The notes under the pieces: generated by a model | Database searches by the model: none | What the model saw: only the letters and a program-made list of their open reading frames with translations | What the model was told of the DNA's origin: nothing | Made by a program: the position numbers and the translations under genes | Source: Istiophorus platypterus | Taxonomy: Eukaryota; Chordata; Actinopteri; Istiophoriformes; Istiophoridae | Assembly (NCBI GenBank): GCA_016859345.1 | Contig: CM029128.1 | Coordinates: 19,738,104 to 19,802,103 of the forward strand | DNA length: 64,000 nt | Direction: 5' to 3' | Shown here: positions 26,500-38,400 of the stretch, one piece after another | Numbering within the stretch: the stretch's first letter is position 1 | Layout of the letters: every line of letters starts with the position of its first letter

Positions 26500-29400
26500 A
26501 TCCAAAAAGTCAGATGAGCAGCAGAAGTTGAAGGCTTTTGACGTATATGGCACCTTAAGTTTCGTTATGAAGAGTTCCATTTCAAGGTGACCTGTCTGCC
26601 ATTTGGGGAGTGATGTTAGCTCTTATAATAGGACATCTTGAAAGTTAAATTATTGGTTGACGTTAAGCCCTTGCAGTACATAAATTGAAATTGCAAAATT
26701 TATGTGCCCTTGTGCTTGATGTAAATGAAACCTTTTTTTATAACTTGGCTACTAAGCTCATCACATCACTTACGCTCTCTTCCTCTCCTCCTAACTGCTT
26801 CCAGGTAACATCACCTGTGCTCCAAATGAGTTCACATGTGCCAGCGGCCGCTGCATCTCACGCAACTTTGTCTGTAATGGCGAGGATGACTGTGGTGATG
26901 GCTCAGATGAGGTGGACTGTGCTCCTTCCTCCTGCGGTCCCAGTGAATTCCAGTGTGGAAACTCTTCGTGCATCCCGTCCAGTTGGGTGTGTGACGATGA
27001 CGTTGACTGCCAGGTAAGAAAAACAAATGCGGTGAAATGACACACACACGACAGGTAGATTACAATTGTGGACACAAACAGTTTTAAGGAAGAGTAGATA
27101 CTTGCACTTTCACCATCAGACAGGAGTGACAGAAACAGGACTTTTGCAAGCCATTTTTAGTTGACCTGGATCTGGTCCTTGTGAATCGTAGCCATTTCCG
27201 AATTGTAGAGATTAATGGCTGCAGATTTGGGCAGCAGAAGTCTGAAAAGCCTGTCTGGATGGCTGACAGTTACTAATTACACTAGAGTGAAATGGCAAGA
27301 AGATCTGGAAGTGGATGTCACTGATGATCAGTGGGAAGTTTTACATATCTACAGTTTACTGTATAATAGTCATGATTTCCTGAAATTCAAATTACTGTAC
27401 CTCTCCAAATTAAAACTGAACAGTGACTGTTATGAAATGACATCCTTACTAGCTCTGATTTTGAAATTACCCAAACATTTGTAATTACCACTTCGAAAAT
27501 CATTTATTACCTATCAAATCCTTGGAGAATCAGTTTAAATCCGTTAAAACCAGATCTAGTCCTGGCTCTCTTATGCCTTGAACCCCTAAATGTTGTAAAA
27601 GTAAGCAGTATAATTCAGTGGTCTTGAGTGTTTATATCATTGAATGCGAATTGACCCACCAAACCTTTTCAGTACTGTTTCAACTTTAACAGTTAGAAAT
27701 AATCAAATTCTCAAAGAGAGGAAATGCAAGTGATTTTAAGATGGTCAAAAAGACTGATCTACAGCTGGCTGCTGAAGTTTGTGTATTGGTCCTTGTACAT
27801 ATGAATATCAGTAATTTTGTGGATATATGCTTATTACTTTTACATCTATTCATTAAACAGTTTGAAAACACTACAAGCAACAAAGCATACTAATTTCACC
27901 AAATTATTATCCAAGTTCCACAATATGGAAATGCACCCACTGCCAAGGTCCATGGAGAAGGGAAAGCCATTTGGCTCTTACCTCTGTTGACCTCTGTTTA
28001 CCAGCCAAACTACATTCAGTGTGATGCATCATTGAGATTGGTCTGTCTGTCTGTCTGTCTGTCTGTGTCCTTCTGTGTGACTGCCACTTGCTACTACTCT
28101 CAATAGATCTCAAATTATAAAACTGAGGTTAAAGATTAAAATGTTCTGTGGGGCTTTAAAGGATTTTAGTCTGACTTTTTTTATATCACAAAGTACTTTA
28201 TATATGAGGCACACACAAACACACACCCTCTCATTTTCTAAGCAGATTTAGCCTCAACTAAAACGAACTGCCACACGCACATAGACTCTGGTTCTGCAAG
28301 TTCAACACCCAGGGGTTATTGACCTGTCACATACACCTACACGCACGCAGACTTAAAACCGCTCAACACATTTTCACACATGGCAGAACAGGTTCCACTG
28401 AGTCAGCGTTTTGCTGTGCACCTGTTAATCGACTGTGTGGTTTTTACTGTGACGGCTTCACAAGAAAAAAAAACAACAAAAAAAAACCACTCACACCCAC
28501 AAACATTTAAAAAGCTGTCGTCAGTGAGAAGGTCATTGTTATTCACTCCCTTGCCTCTTCACACCCAGCCAGCCCTGCATCATTTTTAAAAGTAATGGAG
28601 CTCCAGACACACACACGACACACATTCTCACACTCCATTAATCTGCTCCCACATGAGTCAGTGACTTTTTTGAGATGATGAAAGTGTGAGAAACCCGTCC
28701 TGCTGCTCCTCTTGATCCCATTTTGTCTGATTTCCCAGTTTTAGTTCTGAATAAGGCAGTAGTCATCTGTGAGATCTGAGTCCTAGATGCTCTCTGCTCT
28801 CTCCTCTCTGACATGTGTTCAGAGGGACTTGCAGGTCAATCAGTTTGGACTGTCTTCAACGATGGGTTGCTGTTAATGACGTTTGCTGTTTGCTTCAGCG
28901 GCTGATGCCTGTGCAAACCCTGGAAATCTCACTTAAATGGCTGATGTCTTATAGTCTTTGAATAGTCTAAAAGGAAAATTTTGATATTTGTCTACATGGG
29001 TGTACTCACACATTTCGTCCAGTATGACTATTTGTCATAACATACAACTCACCACCTTCCTCGAAGATGTTCGGAAACACTGACTGATTGGTCAGTGAGT
29101 GCAAATATCCTACAGCTTCCAAAAAGCAAATGATCTCAAATTCTTGAATTCGACCAAATGTAAACACAGGAATTGGTCCCCTCTGGAAAATTTTTGCTGT
29201 TTTTACCAATCTACATAGAGCAGCAGATCCATTGCATGGTTAACTTGTCAGGCTAGATTATCTGATGTATTCTTGCATGCATGCCGGTTTTCTTAGCTTG
29301 TTCTTATGCTAGAGAAGTAGTTTCTAATTATAGGAGGTGGTTTGTGTTGGAAATTTCCTAATTTCAAAAATAGAATGACACACCAAATGACACTGTAAAT

Positions 29401-32400
29401 GGACTCCAGTTTTGGCCTCCTGCTCCACAGCAGCAATGTAGGGGTTTCCAGGGAGCTACTTTAAGTGTTTAAGATGAACTTTCAAATAAAATTCTTGTAA
29501 AAGTCATTTTTGCTAGAGCTTTGTTTCCTAAATGTCTTATTATTATAATAAATTAAGAAAAGGACCAGTCGGCCAAATATCCCTGGATGAATTAGTTAAA
29601 CTTTTATTTTTATTTTTTTTGAATATGCCCTCTTGCTGAGAGTTAAATGAAAAGATCGTCACCACTCGTGTCTGTACAGTGAATAAGAAGGTAGAGCCAT
29701 CAGCCCTTTTAGCTTAGCTTGGCATAAAGACTGGAAATGTGGGGGAAACAACTAGCATGACTGTCCAGTGGTAACAAAATCCACCTATCAACTTCTAAAG
29801 CTCACTAATTAACAGATTTTGTATGTAAGATCCTGTATGGTCACATGATTTGTCTTCAGTCCAAATATCATATAAACATGAAGCATTTTCTCACTTCAAA
29901 ATTAGTTCAAATTCAAATTTTCTAGTCTAGCTAATCTTGAAAGTCTTAGGTAAAATATTAGCACCTGCCAGGAAATTGCTACAAGAGACAAGTGTTAATG
30001 ACTAAATGACATTCTAAATGGACTCCAGTTGTCAATATTGTCAACATTTGTTTCCCATCAAGGAAATAAATGTGTGAGCAGTAAATCTCACCATGATCAA
30101 ATTTCTTTTCCTCTATAAAACATCTGCAGGACCAGTCGGACGAGTCTCCATCTCGTTGTGGCCGTCACCCGACGCCGCCAGCCAAATGTTCGTCCAGTGA
30201 GATGCAGTGCCGAACAGGAGAGTGTATTCACAAGAAGTGGAGATGTGACGGAGACCCAGACTGCAAGGATGGCAGCGATGAAGCCAACTGTCGTATGTAC
30301 AGCACAACTGACCAGTCACACATTAAAGGAGAATTTTTTAACATCAGTCACGTTATTTTTAGTCACAGCAGCAGGCTGCTGGAAGTTTTTAAATGTTCTT
30401 GTTGTTCACATTTTAGAGGCTGCAACCAGAGAAAGTTTGGCTTTTTAATTGATAAATAACTTTAATGTTTGAAGATTAATAATTGTTGATTTAAGTTTTT
30501 TGTTGATCAGCTCATTGATAAATTATTCCGGCACTACTTAAGATGTGTAACCCAGGTGGTTGTTGTGTGTGTGCTTGCGCTTTTGTGTGTGTGCAGCTGT
30601 ACGCACCTGTGGAGCAGATCAGTTCAAATGTGATGACGGAAACTGCATCCTGGGCAGCAGACAGTGTAACGGCATCAGAGACTGCACCGATGGATCAGAT
30701 GAATTCAGCTGCAAAAATAGTATGTGCTCTATGTGTGTGCAGCTTTACAGATGACTTTTTAATTATCCCGAAGGCATTGTTTGTCTTATTTTTGTCTGTT
30801 TTTGTATTCAACCTTAGACATCCGAAGGTTCACAACGTGTGTGTGTGTGTGTGTGTGTGTACACGTTTGTTTTCGGTGTAGATTATGTATGAATGTAAAA
30901 GGTCTTTGTGTGTTTTCCAGATGTATTTTTACCATAACTAAATAAATTTTAAAAAAGAAAAAATTTACAATTCATTTCAGGTTGTGCTCTGGTACAAAAA
31001 GCAGAATGTTTGATCACGATAGAGGATGTGTGTAGGAGGCTTTTTTCCCCCCAACGATCTAATGCTTTCACAATCCACTGATGCGTTGTTTTATTTTGTG
31101 CACTCATCTAGTAGATAAATGTACTTGGGGGGGAGGGGCACTCATGGTTATTTTGTTCCCTTTCTTTGTTTTTGCTCCAGTAGAGTAAAACATTGCTTTG
31201 AGAACAGATATTAAAGATTGACAAGTTTGTGGGAGATTCTTGCTGGTTTTTTTAACCCAAACTGAGAGATCAGATGTTCCTCAAAAGACTGAGAAGAGCC
31301 TGAGCTTTTGGGTTAATAAAATCTTATCAAAACTGAAATTCCAATGGTTTCATTTTGTACATAGTTTCAGTATCTTGTTATCTCCCACACAGGCCTGTAG
31401 ATAATCTACCGTCTCACTCACTGTAATATATTGAGATATTTTTGTTGTTTTTTTGTTGTTTTTTTTTTTTTTTTTTTTAAGTAGTGAAACCTTAATGAAT
31501 CTGTCGAGCAGTTAGTTTGACATTTCTCCAGATTTTTGCTTTCTTAGCAAGAGTGAGAATAAAGACTGCAGCCTGGCTCTGTACACAGAACTGTAGAGAG
31601 AAGTTACTGTATGTCCTGTGATGCAGTGATGCTCTTGCAGCTTTACATTCATATTTTCAAAAGGGACATATAGGGACATTTATGAAAGAATGTTACCTCT
31701 AAACAGTGGTGGTTCGTGACATAAAAATGTGTCTGTCCACAGTGACTCAGTGTAATGGGCCAGAGAAGTTCAAGTGTCGCAGCGGGGAGTGTATCGAAAT
31801 GAGCAAAGTGTGTAATAAGGCCCGAGACTGTCCCGACTGGAGTGATGAACCCATCAAGGAATGCAGTGAGTAATTAATATAAAAAGAAGAAAAACACACA
31901 TCTTCAAAAATCTCATCAATTATCTGAAGCCATTTTTACATTTTTGACTTACTAGATGTTTTGTTTTTTTTTTTTTATTAGTTCGATCCTCTTAGGATAC
32001 AGTCTTTGTAACACAATGATTTTTCAGTTATTTTCTAAATATGAACATTTTCAGAAGACAGAGTTTGTGTGGGTGAAATGAGCACATAGTTCATCTGTCC
32101 AAACTTCTTGCCAACATCACTGAGCTGCAGCTTTAGAATCACAGCAGCAGACACATCTCATGTTGTAGCCAGGTAGCGTTAACTTGAAACCACAGATTGT
32201 CCTCCAGGGGAGGAGAGACCCCCCCCCCCTCCCTTGCTGTTTTTTCAGAGCACAAAAATCACATTTGTATTGATTATCATAAAACCCCCACCACCACAGA
32301 TTGCAGTAGAATCTGTGTGTATATGAAGTATGACCTGTGATGAACCCACCGTCTCTGTGTACTGTGATCAGAAAATGTCACTTGTTATAAAGTCTTGTCG

Positions 32401-35400
32401 TTTCTCTCGAGCTTGCGGCTCTAAATGTCAGCAACATGGCACTGTTTGAACTAGAAATGTTTGAACTTGAGTTTCCAGATTTCTGATTCTGTATTCTGAT
32501 CTTCTACACCAAAGTAAAGAGAAGAAGAAAAAAAGGACACAGAAGTCTAAATGTTTAGGAGATGATTTGCTTTCCAGGTCAGCTGTGGTGATCTGTAGGG
32601 AGAAAGCGTCCATACCTGAGAGAACAGAAGTTTAATTTGGGCAAACAGAATGAAATTACTTGACATATCTCTATTGCGCATTCATTTATGCTGATGATAT
32701 GTGGATTTTTACATAAATCTGGCCTCATGCAGCTTTAATGTGTCCTGCAGTTCAGTTCTGAATAATTCCCTTTCATGGATCAAAGAACTCAATGAAAAGT
32801 CATTATGCTTTCCACAATCGGAATACGAAACATCTCAGTCTGAACTGTACCACTGTCTAACAGAGGAAAAGATTGTGTAAATAATCAATTTAATGGATGA
32901 AATGGATGAATTTGAGAGATGTTCTTTTTATTCTAAAGTTTAATGTTGTGCAGTTGTTGCTGTTTTCAGTTTTGGTGTGAGAGAAGTGTTTTTTTCCTGT
33001 AGTCGGGGTACATGGGGAGTAGAGTATGGTACATAGTTAAACTGTATATCTTTGTAAATTATCCAATAAATCAATCAAAAAAACTACTCATTACTGCATT
33101 GTCAAAAGTTAAAGCTCTGTACTACTTTGTTCTTCATTAGAGGAGACAATCAAACCACTTTTAACTTTTCAAGCTTAGAGACTCAATTAGACAAATAAAA
33201 GATAGAAAAACATAAGCTCTTCTCTAATCTTATTTCAGTATTAAAATATTCACATTGGACCATAACTACCACACCCTCAGTAGCGTCAGTTTGAATCTAG
33301 GCCGACCTTTGCATCTTCTCTCTCTCTCTCTCTCGTTCCTTCCTGTCTAACCTGTCAATGTCTGTTTCCTTCACATGCTTCAGATTTAAACGAGTGTCTC
33401 TTGAACAATGGCGGCTGCTCTCACATCTGCAAAGACATGGTTATTGGGTTTGAGTGTGACTGCACTCCTGGACTGCAGCTCATTGACCACAAGACCTGCG
33501 GAGGTAGGTGACCCTTTTATTAGAGCCATATTGGATCACTCAAGATGGCTGTGTATATTTATACTCCCATAATTCAGTCAATCATTTCAACCCACTCCTA
33601 ATCAACTTACTGATTCCTCATCTCTGTCTGAGGATAGAGGCTTGAGGCTATATTACCAACTACTAGTAAATCTATCTCAAAATGAACTATTGGTGGTGAC
33701 GTTGCATTGTGGGTAATGTAGGAACTAGGTTTTGCCAATGGAGAAGCAAGTGTGGACTAAAAGAAATTGCTATCTCTGGTTCTGCTCCATCAATCTTAAT
33801 ACTATTTTTTATTCTCCCCTGTCCATCATGGGCCATCAAAAGGATGTGAACAGACGGAACAGCAAGTCAGTTTTCCTTCCCTTATCAGTTCTTACTCTCC
33901 ATTTAAATTAAAAAGCACATTTGGCTGTGGCTCAGGTGGTAGACTGGTTGCCCACCAACTTTAAGGCTGGTGGTTCGATCCCTGGCTCCTCCAGTCCACA
34001 ATGTCAAAGTGTCCTTGGGCAAGATACTGAACCCCAAATTGCCCCAGATGTTTGTGTCATCAGTGTAGGTGTGGAACAGTGTAGAAATATGTGCTGTGTG
34101 AATGAATGGGTGAATATGACAGAAGTGTAAAAACACTTTGAGCAGTCAAAAAGACTAGTTCAGGAGGCAATGATCTGACAGTTTTGTTATTAAACCAATC
34201 TTGGCCTCAAACACTGCTTTGGATATTTTGAAATGTGTATAATCCCTTCCAGAGTGAACTACACTGGTTGCACTGTGGTGCTTAACCTACTCCCAGATGT
34301 AAAATCCTCACTAAACCTCTGAAAACATTTGAATAGTAACAATTAATTCTGATGAGTGTTCTGGCAAAACATCAACAGCAATTGAGGCTAGGTGTAATTT
34401 TCATTTTATGCATCATCACATGCAATAGTAATCGTGGGAATGTTTCAGGAAAGTTGCTTTGTTTTTTTGTTTTTTTCCCTCCAAAAAGAAATGTAATTTA
34501 AATAACAACCTCTTTGTCTGGACATGTATCTAGACAGGTTTTCAGCATGTTTGTAGCACAGCTGAGTGGAAATGTCTGATTACCCAAAATTAAGCAGGTC
34601 AGCGGACCTAATTAATTAAACAATTCAGATACCAGCTGTCTTCCTCCATTTGTCTTCCCTCATCCCTCTCTGATATCTTCATCTCCCTGTCTATGGTTGC
34701 AGACATCAATGAGTGTTTGAACCCAGGCATCTGCAGTCAGATCTGCATCAACCTGAAGGGAGGATACAAGTGTGAATGTCACAATGGCTACCAGATGGAT
34801 CCAACCACCGGCGTCTGCAAGGCTGTCGGTGAGTCAATATAACTCCCAGAAATGTAAAATCACCCCTTAGCCGTAAAAATGCAATGTTTTCAACTATTAC
34901 TGTGTCCTAGTGTCTCAGGCCTCACTTGGTTTGTGCTCAAGAAAACTCAGAATAAACCAGAATTATATAGTGCAAACACATTCAGAGGCGCTGCAGTGAG
35001 CTGCTCCACACCAGACTCTGGTAGTGAGCTGCTCCACACCAGACTCTGGTAGTGAGCTGCTCCACACCAGACTCTGACAGGCTGTTTGATCCGACTCCAA
35101 CTTTTAGAGAAGTGTTGATTCAATTAAAAGTTTATGTTGGAGGCTGTAGTTGGTGGATATGTTGAACTGTATTGCATCATACTGATTTCTAATATTTTGT
35201 CCACCCCATTTAGCAGTGATTGTCCAAATGTAAAACAGTTTCCAACTAAAACTTAACCTTTTGACTTTGATGAAGGTAGTATTTATTGCAAGACTGTATA
35301 AGACTGCATTAGTGTTAGATAAGTGATGTTAGTAGACTGGCATTTGAATGTATAAAGCAGCTCTTTCTGTCGTGGAACAGTGGAGGTCCTGGAAAAAACT

Positions 35401-38400
35401 GTTCTGTTTTCATTGTGAAACAAATTCCTGCCTTGCAACATAGTTTTTGCATGTCATGACCCTGCAACAGCTGGAAGATTAAACTTGGTGCTAAATCTTT
35501 TTTTTTTCTTTTTGGAAAATATCTTGAGCCACTTTTCTTTGGCTATTGCAAGGATTACATTGGTCATACACAGTAGACTGACCAAATTTATCACTCTTCC
35601 TAAATAACAAAGCACAAAAAATGTGTTACTAGGTTGTTGAAAAAGTGTTTCTTCAAGGGTCCTGCATTGGCAACATTGTGTTGAACATTTCATTTTTTTT
35701 TGAGTACCAATTTGCATAATGGAGAAAAATATTAATACTGGGCCATTTTTCACAGCAGACATTTTTGCTTGCCATAGCAGGAAACATACATATGTAGTTG
35801 ATAACATTAAAAACAAATGCATTCAATTTAGATGAGCTAAATAGCAAAGCCGTCATCAGTGAAATATATTTGAATGTCATGTTTTAGATGTCTGTATTGT
35901 AAAAGTTCTATAGAGGTGTCCCCATGGTTAGGGCTTAGGACTTTGTTCATGAATCTCCACTTTGAGTTCAGCATCTCTCTCCTCCTCATTTCCTGTCATC
36001 TTTGTACCTCTACTACCACTATCTAATAAGTGCATTTAGAGCCATTGGTCTAATACACACTGAAGTTTAGTTTATCATTAGAATTACTGGGTCTAATCTT
36101 AAAAAAAAAAAAAAAGCTTTTAAAATCTTAACTAGTAAAGTGAACAAAAACTCTCCTCCTGCTTCAGTGACAGCAGCAGGGGAAATGAGGCACACAATCA
36201 AAGAATCTTAAGATTTAGAAATGGACCTTATATATCTTCAAGATGTTGCCAGAAAATGGTATTTCTCTTGAATATCATCAGAGAGGCTTTGGAGTTGTTG
36301 CTCAGCTTGAGATGGCAATGCCATCCTCTAGTGATCACATGTTGTTTGACTTTTTCTGCAATAAAAAAGGCTTTGTGTTGCTAGCTGACAAAGACCATCA
36401 CTGTATCCTTAAACTTTTTTTTTTCAAATACTGTCATTTGTCCACAGATCCTATAAACCCTTCTTTAAACTAAAATTCCTCTAATAATACAAAACTAAAC
36501 TTCATATTATTCTCTGGAAAAATGCCACTAATTTGGAATTGGAACATTAGAAATGATTTCTGATGATATCTGGTTATACACGACAACAGATTGGTCTCTG
36601 TGTGGCTCTGTTCAGACATATTCTGGGTGGAGAATGGAGGAGAAAGAGCCCACACACTTTAACAATATGTTTGATAAAGAACTGTCCTCCTGTCCTCAGG
36701 TAAGGAGCCATGCCTGATCTTTACCAACCGTCGTGACATCCGTCGTTTAGGTCTGGAGAGGAAGGAGTACACTCAGATTGTGGAGCAGCAGAGAAACACA
36801 GTGGCTCTGGATGCAGACTTTGACCAGCAGATTATCTTCTGGGCTGACCTGGGCCAAAAGGCCATATACAGGTAGATTACACCCAACACACAGCCACACA
36901 GAAGCAACGTGATACAGCCAAGCAATTATAAAAGTTGCAGAATCCAGAAAGTACGATTCTATAGTTACATCCAAAGTTGCCCAGTTTGAATTTCATATTT
37001 TCTAACATGAATTAAACAGGGCTGGTGCATGAAAACAATGAAACCTGCTTGGGTGTTTTTATAGACTTCTTTTGTGACATCTTTAGTGTCTTCAACCATG
37101 GAATCATAAGTCCAAATAGCCTTATTTTTTACTGAATTCATCAATTTTAGCTGTACTTTGAAGTGAATGATAACATATTACTAATGCCATGTTCTTGACA
37201 TAGGATTAGACCTGTTACAACATCAACTTTTGTTGAACAATATATTGTACCAGAAATAATTGTGTAACAATGTTATTGTCATTTGATTGACCATTGTATG
37301 CCACTGATAAAATAATAACATCAAAATTCAAGTACATCATTTTAAAGAGCAGTTAAATTTTATATTCTGAAGAGTATTTGAACATTTAAAAAGTAGCCTA
37401 AATTAGTAAAACCTGCATAATAATTAAACAAAATTAACATACCACCTCGTCCCTTGTTCCCACAGTTTAAGAATTTGATCGTGGAGTTGGTTGGTGTGGT
37501 GTGTTACCAATGTGCATACCATTTAGACGGGGAGAGTGCAATGTACAGATGTCCCCTCAACACCTCACATGAAGACTATCAGTAGAAAGCTACAATTTAC
37601 TGATGTTCGGAAAAAGGCCTCACAGGTTGCTGCGCAAAGAGAAGCCCCTAGTCCTCACTCAGTTACTGAGGCACACACAACTCGGACATGTGTGTTGCCA
37701 AAAATTAGTTAGTAAAAAAACAAGTTTGTGTGCTGGGTAGGGGAACTGCTTGAGCCCCACCCACACACGGAGCAGATGAGAGGGCAGAAGCATCAGACTA
37801 GAAATTACTGCAAAACATGTCTCTACATCTCTCTTCACTTGGCCCTTTTGAAAAAAGCACTTGTGTTGTGCCCAAGTCTTACAATGGTAGTGAAAAACTC
37901 TGCTGTTTATTCTGGCATTGTTGTGGCTAAAATGTTGGTGACATCTTATGTAAACAAAACAGCAATATCCTGGTCAGCAAAAATGATCAGATACATTTCC
38001 ATACATGGTATGGTATATTTACAATGATATTATATATATATATATATATATATGTAGGAAAGGTTTGTTGTGAGGTGTGAGTGCTGACATCAACAGACAA
38101 ACTCGGGCGAGTTGTATGATTGAAGAATTGGTCATGTGAGGCTCAAAAATACTGCATTGACCATAGAGCATTTGGGATTGATTAGATTTGGGATTGATTA
38201 GATTTGGGATTAATTACCTTTAATAGTGGACTTTGGTAAACGTCAAGCATCTCTCTTTCATTTAAATTTTCATGGACTTCCATGTTCTTAATCACCAAGT
38301 TTGATATGCTCTGCCTGCATCAGACTTTTAGACTTAATTAGACAAGAGTTGTTGATAAGACTTGTTTTTTTTAAAGGACTGTTCTATATATGGCCATGAG

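Larger units (their letters stand above)
23429..26804 (+). other. VLDLR: VLDLR intron 4, repeat-rich
   Basis: Contains a CA repeat (24965-24982), a Tc1-like relic split by a SINE (25185-25818), a short repeat shared between 23975-24015 and 25820-25860 in opposite orientation, a terminal-repeat-like word GTATGTGGACA near 26037, a T run (about 26327-26348) and a long TA tract (26422-26489). No exon seen. Confidence 0.7.
27014..30129 (+). other. VLDLR: VLDLR intron 5 (extra relative to mammals)
   Basis: 3116-base phase 0 intron with clean GTAAGA and CTGCAG ends. Contains an L1-like fragment (27215-27440), a CTGT repeat (28041-28066), and a teleost dispersed repeat (29621-29820). A short block AATGGACTCCAGTT recurs near 29398 and 30018. 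Confidence 0.7.

Noticed and set aside
35454..35822. 122-codon reverse-strand open frame in VLDLR intron 10
   Set aside because: Includes a poly-lysine run from a T tract; no homology recognised.
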